Shown piece after piece: positions 29,367-37,974 of a stretch of 64,000 bases of DNA (the stretch's first letter is position 1; each line of letters starts with the position of its first letter). Under the pieces are notes generated by a model. It was not told the origin of the DNA and ran no database searches. It worked only from the letters and a program-made list of their open reading frames with translations. Source of the stretch: Kribbella jejuensis (GTDB taxonomy: Bacteria; Actinomycetota; Actinomycetes; Propionibacteriales; Kribbellaceae); the NCBI RefSeq assembly GCF_006715085.1, contig NZ_VFMM01000001.1, positions 3,720,001-3,784,000 on the forward strand, read 5' to 3'. The position numbers and the translations under genes were made by a program.

Positions 29367-30020
29367 GTGACTCAGCCACCGCACAACGCGGACCCCGACC
29401 GACCCCAGGACCGCCCGCAAGACGCGACCCGCCCGCTCCCCCAACAACCGTGGCCCGCCCCCGGCCAGCAGCCACCCAGCCAACCGCAGGACGGCCAGAG
29501 CGCCTACGGCCAGCAGCCCAGCCAACCGCAGTACGGCCAATCCCAGTACGGCCAGCAAACCGGTCAACCGCAGTACGGCCAGCAAACCGGCCAACCGCAG
29601 TACGGCCAGCAAACCGGCCAACCGCAGTACGGCCAGGCCGGCTACAACCAGCAGCCCAGCTACGGCCAGCCGACCCAGCCGATACCCGGCCAGTCGCCGT
29701 ACGGCCAGCCGTATGGCCAACCGCAGTACGGCCAAGCCTCGTACGCCCCGAGCGTCTACGGAGGCTACGGCTACACCGGTTCCCCAGGCACCAACGGCCT
29801 CGCCACAGCCTCCCTGATCTGCTCCCTCGCCGGCCTCCTGATCGGCCTCTCGGCCCCGGTCGGAATCGTCCTGGGCATCATCGCCCTCTCCCAAATCAAA
29901 AAACGCAACCAAGACGGCAAAGGCATGGCCATAGCCGGCGTAATCATCGGCTCAGTCCTGACCGTAGGAACCATCCTCCTGTTCCTCTTCCTAATAGTCC
30001 TAGGCACCACCACCAACTGA
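29367..30020 (+). CDS. DUF4190 membrane protein with Tyr-Gly-Gln repeats (3)
   Basis: A 217-residue protein. Residues 1-~135 are a disordered Gln/Pro/Tyr/Gly repeat region, including three exact copies of a 9-residue QPQYGQQTG unit. Two C-terminal helices follow (~143-170 and ~188-215). It lacks the extracytoplasmic Cys domain of its two upstream paralogues, so it is either a shortened copy or a form that works only through its cytoplasmic tail. GTG start with GGGAG 6 nt upstream. Such YGQ-rich tails are common in membrane proteins of actinobacteria and may bind partners or condense. Function unknown. Confidence 0.75.
   Translation: MTQPPHNADPDRPQDRPQDATRPLPQQPWPAPGQQPPSQPQDGQSAYGQQPSQPQYGQSQYGQQTGQPQYGQQTGQPQYGQQTGQPQYGQAGYNQQPSYGQPTQPIPGQSPYGQPYGQPQYGQASYAPSVYGGYGYTGSPGTNGLATASLICSLAGLLIGLSAPVGIVLGIIALSQIKKRNQDGKGMAIAGVIIGSVLTVGTILLFLFLIVLGTTTN
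29554..29634 (+). repeat. Three 27-bp tandem repeats in coding sequence
   Basis: Units at 29554-29580, 29581-29607 and 29608-29634 are nearly identical (one T/C difference) and each encodes 9 residues including PQYGQQTG. Such in-frame repeats can change number by slippage or recombination. Confidence 0.85.
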
Positions 30021-30396
30021 GCACCCACCCCGCCCGCAGCAACCACCAACCCGCCCGCCGGAACAGCCAACCCGCCCGCCGGAACAGCCAACCCGCGCGC
30101 GCTCCGCAGGCGCTAGCTTCGTCGCTCTGCTCCTCAAACGCGCCCGCTCCACGCACTCCCACCCACCCCGGGCTCCCGCCCGAAGCATCACCTTCCGGCT
30201 ACCGCCGGGGTTTACGGCTTGCGCCGCGGGTTTCCGGCTACCGCCGGGCGTTTGCGGCTTGCGCCGCGGGTTTCCGGCTACCGCCGGGTGTTTGCGGCTA
30301 CCGCCGCGGGGTTGCCGGCTGCCGCCGGCTTATTTGCGAGCTGGCGCTCGCGTGCGACTGCTAGGTCAGCGCCCTCCGACACTGGAGCGGTGTGAC

Positions 30397-30516
30397 ATGG
30401 ACCGGGCGACGCCGAAGCGGACCGGCTCTTGGTACGCCTATGAGGCCTCCATTCGTCGGAGGGTTCGCGAGCTGACGAACTCCATGAGCCATCGAGCGGG
30501 ACGCAGCGCCCAGTGA
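30397..30516 (+). CDS. Possible small basic protein inside the inverted repeat
   Basis: A 39-codon frame from ATG 30397 to TGA 30514-30516, starting MDRATPKRTGSWYAYEASIR and rich in Arg. GGAG lies 9 nt before the start. It sits in the non-repeated centre of the foldback region and is followed 85 nt later by a strong hairpin. I recognise no family. It may be a real small gene carried by the element or a chance frame. Confidence 0.25.
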   Translation: MDRATPKRTGSWYAYEASIRRRVRELTNSMSHRAGRSAQ

Positions 30517-30600
30517 CCACCAGCCCCGTCGGCACGTCGGACAACTTCACATGGTCATCCAGGGTGCCCACTTGGCACCGTCCGCGCTCCGGGGCGAAGC

Positions 30601-30644
30601 GCCGGGGACCGGGAAGAGGTAATGGCATCTTCCCGGTCCCCGGC
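30601..30644. terminator. Strong 17-bp hairpin in the foldback region
   Basis: Perfect stem GCCGGGGACCGGGAAGA / TCTTCCCGGTCCCCGGC with a 10-nt loop. There is no T-run on either side. It may end transcription of the small frame upstream or be a structural RNA element. Confidence 0.5.
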
Positions 30645-31062
30645 GGGGGTGCTCAGTGGTGTGCGGATCTTGTCGTTCAGGATCGGCATCTGATCGCGGC
30701 ATCGCTGTCCGCGACGGCAACGCATCTACGCTTGCGGCGGGAGCGGAAACGCCTGGCGTGGCCTGGAGTCCCCGCGGGAGCCGGAATTCCCCGGCGGGGC
30801 CTGGGGTCCCCCGGGCGGGGCCTGGGGTCCCCCGGGCGGGGCCTGGAGTCCCCCGGCGGGAGCCGGAAACCCGCGGCGGCAGCCGCAATCCTCGTGGCGG
30901 CAGCCGCAGTCCCGGCGGGAGCCGGAAGCGAATGGTCCGGGCGTTAAGCCCGGGGTGGGTGGGAGTGCGTGGAGCGGGCGCGTTGAGGAGCGGAGCGACG
31001 AAGTTAGCGCCTGCGGAGCGTGCGTGGGGTGCTTGTGTGGGGCGGGGGTGGACGTCGGGAAG

Positions 31063-31068
31063 TAGTCT
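31063..31068 (+). promoter_or_regulatory. -10 box TAGTCT of a leaderless transcript
   Basis: TAGTCT is 6 nt before GTG 31075, the start of the PSP1-domain gene. No ribosome-binding site is present. Confidence 0.5.
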
Positions 31069-31074
31069 GGCGGC

Positions 31075-32124
31075 GTGGGTATGGTGATGGCGGTGTCGTT
31101 CGAGCGGTATGGGCGGCTTTATTACCTTGATCCGGGGGAGTTTCGGCCTCGGGTGGGGGACAAGGTGCTGGTGCCTACTGACGACGGGCCTGAGGTTGCG
31201 GAGTGTGTTTGGGCGCCGCAGTTCGTGACCGAGGAGGTCGGCGGGCTGCCCTTGTGCGCCGGGATCGCGAGTGCGGGCGATCTGGAGCGGGACGAGCAGA
31301 ATCGGCAGCGGCGGGCGGATGCCCGGGTGATCGCGAAGCGGACGATCCGGCAGCACGGGTTGCCGATGAAGGTGGTCGGGATCGACTTCGTCGACCGGCG
31401 GGCGGATATCGACCAGTTGGTGATCGTGTACTTCTCGGCGCCGCACCGGGTGGATTTCCGGGAGCTGGTACGGGATCTGGCGCGGGCGTTGCGGGCGCGG
31501 ATCGAGTTGCGGCAGGTGGGGGCGCGGGACGAGGCGCGGTTGCAGGGCGGGATCGGGCCGTGTGGGCGGGACCTGTGCTGCGCGACGTTCCTGAAGGACT
31601 TCGAGCCGGTCAGTGTGCGGATGGCGAAGGACCAGGACCTGCCGCTGAACCCGTTGAAGATCTCCGGTGCGTGCGGACGGTTGATGTGCTGCCTGAAGTA
31701 CGAGCACCCGTTGTACCAGGAGTTCAACGCGAAGGCCCCGCAGGTCGGAACCGCGGTGGAGACCCCCGCGGGTGATGGAGTGGTGGTCGGGCACAACGTT
31801 CCGAGCGACACCGTGGTGGTGCGGCTGGCGGCGTCGGGCCGGCGGTGTGCGTGCAGCCGGGCGGACGTGTGTTCGCCGCGGCAGCAGTACGAGGCCTCCA
31901 GTACGACGACCCCGGACGCCGCACCCGTAGTACCCCAAGCACCAGCAACCGCCCAAGCACCAGCCACCGCCGAAGCAGCAGTACGGCCGCTCGAACAAGC
32001 CCCGCCGGCAGCAGACGCACTGCCGGTAGAAGATGCAGCGCCGGCGGCGGAAGAGCGCCGGACGAGGAAGCCGCGCCGGCGTCGCCGGTTGCGCCATGAC
32101 GACGAGGGAGAAACCCCGCAGTGA
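31075..32124 (+). CDS. PSP1 domain-containing protein
   Basis: A 349-residue cytoplasmic protein of the PSP1/RicT-like family. The conserved core (~1-265) shows the typical Cys motifs GPCGRDLCCATFLKDF and GACGRLMCCLKYEHPLY, plus the Cys pair in RRCACSRADVCSP, which can bind an Fe-S cluster or metal. The last ~80 residues are an Ala/Pro/Gln linker ending in a strongly basic Arg/Lys stretch. In Bacillus the relative RicT takes part in an RNA-processing complex; the actinobacterial role is not settled. GTG start is leaderless. The next gene overlaps by 4 nt (GTGA). Confidence 0.88.
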   Translation: MGMVMAVSFERYGRLYYLDPGEFRPRVGDKVLVPTDDGPEVAECVWAPQFVTEEVGGLPLCAGIASAGDLERDEQNRQRRADARVIAKRTIRQHGLPMKVVGIDFVDRRADIDQLVIVYFSAPHRVDFRELVRDLARALRARIELRQVGARDEARLQGGIGPCGRDLCCATFLKDFEPVSVRMAKDQDLPLNPLKISGACGRLMCCLKYEHPLYQEFNAKAPQVGTAVETPAGDGVVVGHNVPSDTVVVRLAASGRRCACSRADVCSPRQQYEASSTTTPDAAPVVPQAPATAQAPATAEAAVRPLEQAPPAADALPVEDAAPAAEERRTRKPRRRRRLRHDDEGETPQ

Positions 32125-33662
32125 GATTCCGCAGGTCGACCGTACTGGTGGCAGCTCTTGCGGTCCTGGCGAGCGGATGTGGGGTGGCCAGCCGCGCCCA
32201 GAGCGCGGGTGGCGGCGCGGAGGTGCCCAACGTCGGCGGCAATCCGCCGAGCGGACCGGTCGGGCCGATCCCGGCGGGGCTGGAGAAGTTCTACCAGCAG
32301 CGGCCGGACTGGGAACGCTGCGGTTCGAACCAGCAGTGCGCGACGATCGTCGTACCGCTGGACTACACCAAGCCGGCCGGTCAGACGATCGAGCTGCGGG
32401 CCCGCAAGGTGCTCGCGAAGGACCGTGGCGGGCGGATCGGCACGCTGTTCATCAATCCGGGCGGCCCGGGCGCTTCCGGGCAGGAGTTCGCCGCGCAGGC
32501 GCCGATGCTGTTCGGGGCCTCGTTGCTGCGGAAGTTCGACATCATCGGCTGGGACCCGCGCGGGGTGGGCGAGTCGACGCCGGTGAAGTGCCTGGACACC
32601 GCGCAGTTGGACGCGATGATCGCGGCGGACGGCAGCCCGGACACCCCGGCCGAGGTCGCGGACCTGGACCAGCAGTCGAAGACGTTCGCGGCCGGCTGCG
32701 AGAAGCGGTCCGGCCCGCTGCTGCCGCACGTGAACACCAAGGACGCGGCCCGCGACATCGACGTACTGCGGGGGATCGTCGGCGACCCGCAGCTGTACTA
32801 CCTCGGCATGTCGTACGGCACGTACCTCGGGGCGACGTACGCCGAGGAGTTCCCGAAGAACGTCGGCCGGATGGTCCTGGACGGCGCGGTCGACCCGGCG
32901 ATCACGACCGAGCAGATGGGGATCGCGCAGGCGAAGGGCTTCGACAAGGCGCTGGACGCGTTCGCGGAGGACTGCGCGCAGCGGTCCTGCAAGCTCGGCA
33001 GCAGCAAGAACGAGGTGCTCGCGAAGGTCGACCAGCTGATCAAGGACAGCGACGCGCACCCGCTGCCGGGGGACGGGCAGCGCCAGGTCACCCAGGCTCT
33101 GGTCGTGCTCGGCATCGTCTACCCGTTGTATCTGAAGGACTTCTGGCCGCGCCTCGAGGACGCTGTCGCCGACGGTCTCGCCGGGAACGGAGCGCGGCTG
33201 CTCGCACTCGCGGACGAGTACACCGACCGCAAGCCGTCCGGGTACGCCGACAACTCGAACGAAGTTCAGATCGCGGTGAACTGCAGCGACCACCCGGACG
33301 CCACGTCGATCGCGCAGATCCAGGCGAGCCTGCCGACGTTCAAGGCGGCGTCGCCGCGGTTCGGTGAGTTCATGGCGTGGTCGTCGACGGCGTGCATGAA
33401 CTGGCCGGTGAAGCCGACGAACACGCCGCACCCGATCAAGGCGGCCGGTTCGAAGCCGATCATGGTGCTCGGTACGACGCGCGACCCGGCGACGCCGTAC
33501 GAGTGGGCGGTCGGCCTGGCGCACGAGCTGCAGAACGGCATCCTGGTGACGCGGGACGGCGACGGTCACACGGCGTACCTGTCCGGCAACAGCTGCGTGA
33601 AGAACGTCGTCGAGAGCTACCTGGTCCAGGGCAACACGCCCGCAGCCGACATCAAGTGCTAG
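32121..33662 (+). CDS. Lipoprotein alpha/beta hydrolase, tripeptidyl-aminopeptidase type (S33)
   Basis: A 513-residue exported lipoprotein. The signal peptide ends in a lipobox (LASGC, Cys20). The catalytic alpha/beta fold shows the oxyanion motif INPGGPGASG, the nucleophile elbow GMSYGTYLG and the acid/His region near the C-terminus (TTRDPATPYEW, DGDGHTAY), with a TAP-like C-terminal domain. Such enzymes release short peptides from the N-terminus of proteins outside the cell or act on related amides. It overlaps the PSP1 gene by 4 nt, so the two are co-translated. The stop overlaps the end of the convergent gene on the other strand. Confidence 0.88.
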   Translation: MRFRRSTVLVAALAVLASGCGVASRAQSAGGGAEVPNVGGNPPSGPVGPIPAGLEKFYQQRPDWERCGSNQQCATIVVPLDYTKPAGQTIELRARKVLAKDRGGRIGTLFINPGGPGASGQEFAAQAPMLFGASLLRKFDIIGWDPRGVGESTPVKCLDTAQLDAMIAADGSPDTPAEVADLDQQSKTFAAGCEKRSGPLLPHVNTKDAARDIDVLRGIVGDPQLYYLGMSYGTYLGATYAEEFPKNVGRMVLDGAVDPAITTEQMGIAQAKGFDKALDAFAEDCAQRSCKLGSSKNEVLAKVDQLIKDSDAHPLPGDGQRQVTQALVVLGIVYPLYLKDFWPRLEDAVADGLAGNGARLLALADEYTDRKPSGYADNSNEVQIAVNCSDHPDATSIAQIQASLPTFKAASPRFGEFMAWSSTACMNWPVKPTNTPHPIKAAGSKPIMVLGTTRDPATPYEWAVGLAHELQNGILVTRDGDGHTAYLSGNSCVKNVVESYLVQGNTPAADIKC

Positions 33663-34288
33663 TTGGGGCGGGTATCACCAGGGTTGACCGGGACCTTGAG
33701 GGTGTCGATCGCGTGCTGGAGGACGGCGCGCAGGCCGGCCTCGTCCTGGGGGCGGCCGCCGACGGTGATCTCGACGGCTGAGGTCCGCCCGCCGTCGAGC
33801 GAGATCCAGCGCGACAGGCCCATCCGCGGCCCGCGGGTCTGGTCGACGTAGGTGTAGACGAGCAGGCCGTTGTCGCGGCTCATCACCTGCAGGTCCTTCT
33901 CGTCGATGCTGCGCACGCGGAGCTGCACCAGCTCGTCCGGGCTCTGCTTGCTGCCCCGGGTGTCGAACCGGATCTGCCAGACACCGGTCGGGTCGAGGAA
34001 CTTCGGCCGGGTGCCGCTCTGCGCGCTCTTCCAGCCGGCCGGGACCTCGGCGGACACCGGGTCGTTGTCGGTGCCGAAGTTCTGTACGACGTACTGCAAG
34101 CCGTCGGCCTGGAGACCGTCGCCGTGCCGCGGCGTACTGGAAGGACTCGGACTGACGATGCCCACCGGCGTGTCGTGCGCTGTGAACGGGTTGCCGCCGT
34201 TGACGGCGACGACCGTGCCGAAGGCCACTACACCGACGGTCATCCCCGCCAGTGTCATCAGCAGCGCCTGGTGCCTGGGCGTGAGCAT
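33659..34288 (-). CDS. Membrane-anchored extracytoplasmic protein of unknown function
   Basis: A 209-residue protein. A single N-terminal hydrophobic helix (~8-30, LLMTLAGMTVGVVAFGTVVA) acts as membrane anchor or uncleaved signal. A Ser/Pro linker and a ~140-residue beta-rich domain follow, with VSAEVPAGWK, GVWQIRFDT and LSRWISLDGGRTSAVEI. The domain resembles lipoprotein-like domains found in actinobacterial surface proteins, but I recognise no named family. ATG 34288 is chosen because GAGG lies 6 nt before it. It ends convergently with the peptidase gene (4-nt overlap) and starts 82 bp from the divergent sterol-carrier-like gene. Confidence 0.7.
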   Translation of the reverse strand: MLTPRHQALLMTLAGMTVGVVAFGTVVAVNGGNPFTAHDTPVGIVSPSPSSTPRHGDGLQADGLQYVVQNFGTDNDPVSAEVPAGWKSAQSGTRPKFLDPTGVWQIRFDTRGSKQSPDELVQLRVRSIDEKDLQVMSRDNGLLVYTYVDQTRGPRMGLSRWISLDGGRTSAVEITVGGRPQDEAGLRAVLQHAIDTLKVPVNPGDTRPN

Positions 34289-34356
34289 CCCGACCTCGCT
34301 TCCTCTCTCCGCGCCGATTATCCCCGACGAGAGGGGCGTCACCGCAAACCGCCGCG

Positions 34357-34362
34357 TACGCT
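34357..34362 (+). promoter_or_regulatory. -10 box TACGCT of a leaderless transcript
   Basis: TACGCT is 8 nt before GTG 34371. There is no ribosome-binding site between. Confidence 0.4.
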
Positions 34363-34370
34363 GGCACGTC

Positions 34371-34715
34371 GTGGAGATGTCCGACACCGCTTTCCAGCAG
34401 GCTTTACAGCGCTACGACGACGGTACGGCGGAACGCGCCGAATTGAAGCTGCTCACGAAGACCCTGCTGAACCGCCTGGTCGCGAAGGCGCCAGGCCACG
34501 CGGTGGAGGTACGGATCCCGCCGTACGGCGCCGTGCAGTGCATCGAGGGACCGCGGCACACCCGCGGTACGCCTGGTGCCGTGATCGAGATGCCGCCGGA
34601 GTTGTGGATCGACGTCGCGCTCGGCCGCGTGACCTGGGCCGAGGCCCGGCTGACCGGCAAACTCCGCGCCAGCGGCGAACGCACCGATCTGAGCGGTCTG
34701 CTGCCCTTGACGTGA
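34371..34715 (+). CDS. Sterol carrier (SCP2-like) family protein
   Basis: A 114-residue small cytoplasmic protein of the actinobacterial sterol-carrier family. The conserved segment PGAVIEMPPELWIDVALG is followed by VTWAEARLTGKLRASGERTD, the usual SCP2-type C-terminal half. It may bind a lipid or other hydrophobic ligand; the true ligand in actinobacteria is unknown. GTG 34371 is favoured by the -10 box 8 nt upstream; ATG 34377 is an alternative. From memory, relatives in other actinobacteria often lie next to purF; here purF is 22 kb away. The gene ends at a strong hairpin. Confidence 0.75.
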   Translation: MEMSDTAFQQALQRYDDGTAERAELKLLTKTLLNRLVAKAPGHAVEVRIPPYGAVQCIEGPRHTRGTPGAVIEMPPELWIDVALGRVTWAEARLTGKLRASGERTDLSGLLPLT

Positions 34716-34717
34716 CA

Positions 34718-34750
34718 GGGCCGCGGCACTCCCCTGCAGTGCCGCGGCCC
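34718..34750. terminator. Convergent hairpin terminator
   Basis: Perfect 13-bp stem GGGCCGCGGCACT / AGTGCCGCGGCCC with a 7-nt loop, between the convergent sterol-carrier-like and lectin genes. It can serve both. Confidence 0.7.
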
Positions 34751-34760
34751 GGTGGCTCGA

Positions 34761-35534
34761 TCAGTGCGCCGACGTGGACCAGATCGCAGTACGGCCGTAC
34801 ACGATCACCAAACGCCCGTCGTCGCGCAACTGCAGCACGGCGCCGTGACGGATCGTCTTGCTGGACCACAGCGGTCGCTTGGCCGCGCTGTAGACGACCA
34901 GGTTGCCGTCGGTCTGCATGACCGCGAACGCGCCCTTGCTGCTGGTCCTGGTCGACCAGACCGGCGTCTTGCCGTTCTTGACCAGCACGAGGTTGCCGTC
35001 GGTCTGCATCTGCAGGCGGAACACCCGGCTCGGCGAGAACAGCATGTCGTACGGGTTCAGCAGCCGGCCCGAGCCGAGTGTGCCGATCACCATGTGCCGG
35101 TACCAGACCGGCTTCTTGCGGGTGTTGTAGATGACCAGGTTGGAGTCGTTCTGCACGGCCAGGAACGCGCCGGTGCTGCCCGCGGTGTTGCTCGCCCAGA
35201 CCACGGTCCGGCCGGAGACGACAACCAGGTTGCCGTTGCGCTGCATGATCAGGCTCGAGGCCTTGCGGTTCGTCACGGTCGACCAGAGCGCGGTACGGCC
35301 CTTGTACAGCACCGCGTTGCCGTCGGTCTGCATGATGAGCGTGTACATACCGTTCTGCGAGCGCCGGTACTGGCCGGGCTTCAGGTACTCGCCGGACTTC
35401 AGCACGTCCGAGACCGCGGTGGTCGTCGTAGGTGCGGCGCTTGCGGTCGACGGAACAAGCAGGGTGGCACCCGCAGCCGCGCTTACGGCGAGCGTGGCGA
35501 GCAGCCGGGTGCCGGCCGACTTGATCGAGATCAT
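34761..35534 (-). CDS. Secreted bulb-type (mannose-binding-like) lectin
   Basis: A 257-residue exported protein. Residues 1-~34 are a Sec signal peptide (cleavage near ASA|AP). The mature part is two or more B-lectin domains, recognised by six copies of the QxDxNxVxY-type strand: MQTDGNAVLY, MQRNGNLVVV, VQNDSNLVIY, MQTDGNLVLV, MQTDGNLVVY and LRDDGRLVIV. Some copies match the mannose-binding consensus and some are degenerate, so only some sites may bind sugar. It may bind cell-wall or plant/fungal glycans outside the cell. GGAGA lies 7 nt before the ATG. The 186-bp gap to the next gene holds a palindrome CAACC-AATC-GGTTG (35599-35612). Confidence 0.88.
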   Translation of the reverse strand: MISIKSAGTRLLATLAVSAAAGATLLVPSTASAAPTTTTAVSDVLKSGEYLKPGQYRRSQNGMYTLIMQTDGNAVLYKGRTALWSTVTNRKASSLIMQRNGNLVVVSGRTVVWASNTAGSTGAFLAVQNDSNLVIYNTRKKPVWYRHMVIGTLGSGRLLNPYDMLFSPSRVFRLQMQTDGNLVLVKNGKTPVWSTRTSSKGAFAVMQTDGNLVVYSAAKRPLWSSKTIRHGAVLQLRDDGRLVIVYGRTAIWSTSAH

Positions 35535-35720
35535 GCGGTGTTCTCCGATTCCCGAGATTCGGCCGGGGTTTGCCGGCCTCCGAGATTGACGCCCTGGGCA
35601 ACCAATCGGTTGTCACGCTAGGACGGCGCCGGGTCGCTTCCGGATCCATTCGATCCTGGTCGAAAGGCTCGGCCGGATATCAGGTTCGTCCGGAGTGGTC
35701 GGACCTGTCACCATGTTGCG

Positions 35721-37007
35721 GTGGCAGTAAGTCTTCGTACGCGGCTTGCCCGGTTGCGTGTCGACCTGACCCCGTGGCGTGGTTCCCGCGATTTCCGCAT
35801 CCTGCTGGTCGCGGGCTCGGTCTTCTTCCTCGGCGGCATGGTCGGGTACGTCGCCCTGCCCTACCAGCTGTACCAGTTGACCGGATCGAACTTCGCGGTC
35901 GGCGCGATGGGCCTGGTGACGATCGTCCCGCTGATCGTGTTCGGCCTGTACGGCGGTGCGCTCGCGGATCACGTGGAACGCCGCAAACTGCTGGTCGGGA
36001 CCGGGATCGCCCAGGTGGTGATCTCCGCGCTGATGGTCGCGAACACGCTGCTCGCGCATCCGCAGGTCTGGCTGATCTACGTCTGCGGCGCACTGAACGC
36101 GGTCGCGTCGTCGCTGCAGCGCCCGAGCCGCGAGGCGCTGCTCCCGCGGGTGGTGAAGCACGCGGAGATCCCGGCCGCGGTCGCGCTGAGCTCGCTGACG
36201 TCCCAGGTCGGACAGCTCGCCGGCCCCGCGCTGGGCGGTGTACTGGTCGGTTCGGTGGGCGTGACCTGGGCGTTCTCGGTCGAACTGGCCGGGATCGTGT
36301 TCGCGACGCTGCTGTACGCGCGGCTCGGGTCGTACCGCTCCCGCGAGCAGACCACGGCGCCGAGTCTGCGGGCGATCGGCGGCGGGATCGTGTACGCGTT
36401 CCGGCGCAAGGACCTGCTGGCGACGTACCTGGTCGACATGGTCGGGATGTTCCTGGCGATGCCGATCGTGCTGTTCCCGGCGTTCGCGACGGTCGTTCTG
36501 AAGGAACCGAAGCTGCTCGGGCTGCTCTACAGCGCCGAGGCGATCGGGGCGATGTGCGCCTCGCTGACCAGCGGCTGGGCGAAACACGTGCACCACCAGG
36601 GCCGGGCCGTGGTGCTCGCGACGATGGGCTGGGGCGCCGCGGTCGGGATCGCCGGGCTGGCGCCGAACATCTGGTTCGCGATCGGGTTCTTCGCGCTCGC
36701 CGGCGCCTGCGACATGGTCTCGGTGCTGTTCCGCTCGGTGATCTGGAACCAGACCATCCCGGACGAGATGCGCGGCCGGCTGGCCGGGATCGAGATGCTC
36801 GGCTACTCGCTCGGCCCGCTCGGCGGTCAGGCGCGGTCCGGCCTGGTCGCCGACCTGACGACGGTCCGGACCTCGATCGTCAGCGGCGGCATCCTGTGCG
36901 TCGCCGGCGTGATCGCGACCTCGATCTGGTTGCGCGAGTTCTGGCGGTACGACGCCCGCACCGACGAACACGCCGTCCGCGAAAGGGAGCTCCGCGCCGC
37001 GAGTTAG
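35721..37007 (+). CDS. MFS exporter (EntS-like family)
   Basis: A 428-residue major-facilitator protein with 10-12 hydrophobic helices. It resembles the MFS_3/enterobactin-exporter family. The loop 2-3 signature is GLYGGALADHVERRKLL, and a second Asp/Arg motif DEMRGRLAGIEML lies in the second half. It should export a small molecule by proton antiport; the substrate is unknown. A poor -10-like box (CACCAT) lies 6 nt before the GTG. It is followed 13 nt later by a lipoprotein gene on the same strand, possibly co-transcribed. Confidence 0.85.
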   Translation: MAVSLRTRLARLRVDLTPWRGSRDFRILLVAGSVFFLGGMVGYVALPYQLYQLTGSNFAVGAMGLVTIVPLIVFGLYGGALADHVERRKLLVGTGIAQVVISALMVANTLLAHPQVWLIYVCGALNAVASSLQRPSREALLPRVVKHAEIPAAVALSSLTSQVGQLAGPALGGVLVGSVGVTWAFSVELAGIVFATLLYARLGSYRSREQTTAPSLRAIGGGIVYAFRRKDLLATYLVDMVGMFLAMPIVLFPAFATVVLKEPKLLGLLYSAEAIGAMCASLTSGWAKHVHHQGRAVVLATMGWGAAVGIAGLAPNIWFAIGFFALAGACDMVSVLFRSVIWNQTIPDEMRGRLAGIEMLGYSLGPLGGQARSGLVADLTTVRTSIVSGGILCVAGVIATSIWLREFWRYDARTDEHAVRERELRAAS

Positions 37008-37020
37008 AGTTCCAGCCATC

Positions 37021-37974
37021 ATGCGTATCTTCATCGCCGCCGGGCTGGCCGTCGTACTGCTTGCGGGCTGCGGTGGGGTCGGGCAGGAGACCGCGCCGAG
37101 CGTGCCGCCGCTGGTGTCGGTGAGCTCGCTGGACACCCCGTCGGCGACCCCCTCGGAGACGCCGACGCCGACCGCGTCGGCGACGCCCGCGGAGACCGTG
37201 TGCATGAAGCTCGACCTCGAGCTGGTCCGGACCACGCTCGCCGTACCGGCGGTGGACATCCAGACCAAGGCGACGCCGACCGATTTCGGCATCCCGACGT
37301 ACGACGTGTGTCAGCTGACGCTCAGCAACGTCCCGAACGGTCCCGTGCTGAACGTCGAGACCTCGGTGCTGCCCGCGACCGCGGCGACGCTGGCCGCGAC
37401 TCGGAAGGCGTACAAGGGTGAGCCGGTCAAGTCCGCGGTCGTCGGTGAAGGCGGCTACGGGGCGAGCACGTTCGTGGTGTTCCTGCTCGGCGGGAGGCTG
37501 TACAAGGTCTCCGGCCCGAAGGCCACGCTCGCGAAGTACGTCGTCCTCGCGCAGGAGGTCGCGCGGCAGGCGACGTCCGTTCCGACCGCGGACCCGGTGG
37601 TCACGCTGCCGGATTGCGACCGCGGGTCGTCCGCGGCCGAGAAGGTGCTGGGCGCCCGCCCGACGGCGCGCCGCGACAGCACGTCGGCTGCGGGTGACCC
37701 GATCTGCGGCTGGCTGACCGCGACGAGCGTGCTGACCACCTCGGTACGGCACACACCGCAGGCGAAGGCACTGATCGCCCCGCTGAGCAAGGCCGCGACC
37801 TCGCAGTCGATCCCGTTCGGCGACGAGGGGTACGTCGACACCGCGACCGGCCGCACCACGATCCGGGTCGGCGACGACAAGCTGGTCGACTTCGTCCCGC
37901 TGCCGGCGCGCGCGATCAACCCGGACGTGATGACCCAGTTCGCCCTCGCGATGGCGTCGGTCTACACGCGCTGA
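37021..37974 (+). CDS. Lipoprotein of unknown function with two similar Cys-containing halves
   Basis: A 317-residue exported lipoprotein: signal peptide with lipobox LLAGC (Cys16), then a Ser/Thr/Pro linker, then ~255 residues. Two regions look alike: one around CMKLDLELVRTTLAV to VCQLTLS, the other around DCDRGSSAAEKVLGA to ICGWLTA. Each carries two Cys that could form a disulfide, suggesting tandem DUF3558-like or sensor domains. No enzyme motif seen. TAGAGT lies 10 nt before the ATG. The last 59 nt overlap the 3' end of the opposite-strand MocR gene. Confidence 0.75.
   Translation: MRIFIAAGLAVVLLAGCGGVGQETAPSVPPLVSVSSLDTPSATPSETPTPTASATPAETVCMKLDLELVRTTLAVPAVDIQTKATPTDFGIPTYDVCQLTLSNVPNGPVLNVETSVLPATAATLAATRKAYKGEPVKSAVVGEGGYGASTFVVFLLGGRLYKVSGPKATLAKYVVLAQEVARQATSVPTADPVVTLPDCDRGSSAAEKVLGARPTARRDSTSAAGDPICGWLTATSVLTTSVRHTPQAKALIAPLSKAATSQSIPFGDEGYVDTATGRTTIRVGDDKLVDFVPLPARAINPDVMTQFALAMASVYTR

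Larger units (their letters stand above)
30021..31062. repeat. Long imperfect inverted repeat in a mostly non-coding 1-kb gap
   Basis: Left arm about 30097-30205 is the near reverse complement of right arm about 30911-31022; a ~75-bp core is almost exact (shared stretch CCGCTCCACGCACTCCCACC at 30145-30164). Further inward, left repeats of GTTTCCGGCTACCGCCGGG type face right repeats of GGCGGGAGCCGGAAACC type, extending the pairing toward 30345 and 30720. Short direct repeats (CCCGCCCGCCGGAACAGCC) precede the left arm. The centre (30345-30720) holds one possible small gene and a strong hairpin. The arrangement looks like a foldback element or a remnant of one. No transposase is present. Confidence 0.7.

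Noticed and set aside
29554..29634. CRISPR-like spacing of 27-bp units
   Set aside because: The units are contiguous, without spacers, in frame, and encode QPQYGQQTG. It is a coding tandem repeat.
30259..30516. An 85-codon frame crossing the left arm of the foldback
   Set aside because: Its first half is the translation of repeat units. Only the last 39 codons, from ATG 30397, were kept as a doubtful small gene.
30547..32097. Minus-strand frame covering part of the foldback and the PSP1 gene
   Set aside because: It is antisense to the conserved PSP1 Cys motifs and in its other half translates G+C-rich repeats.
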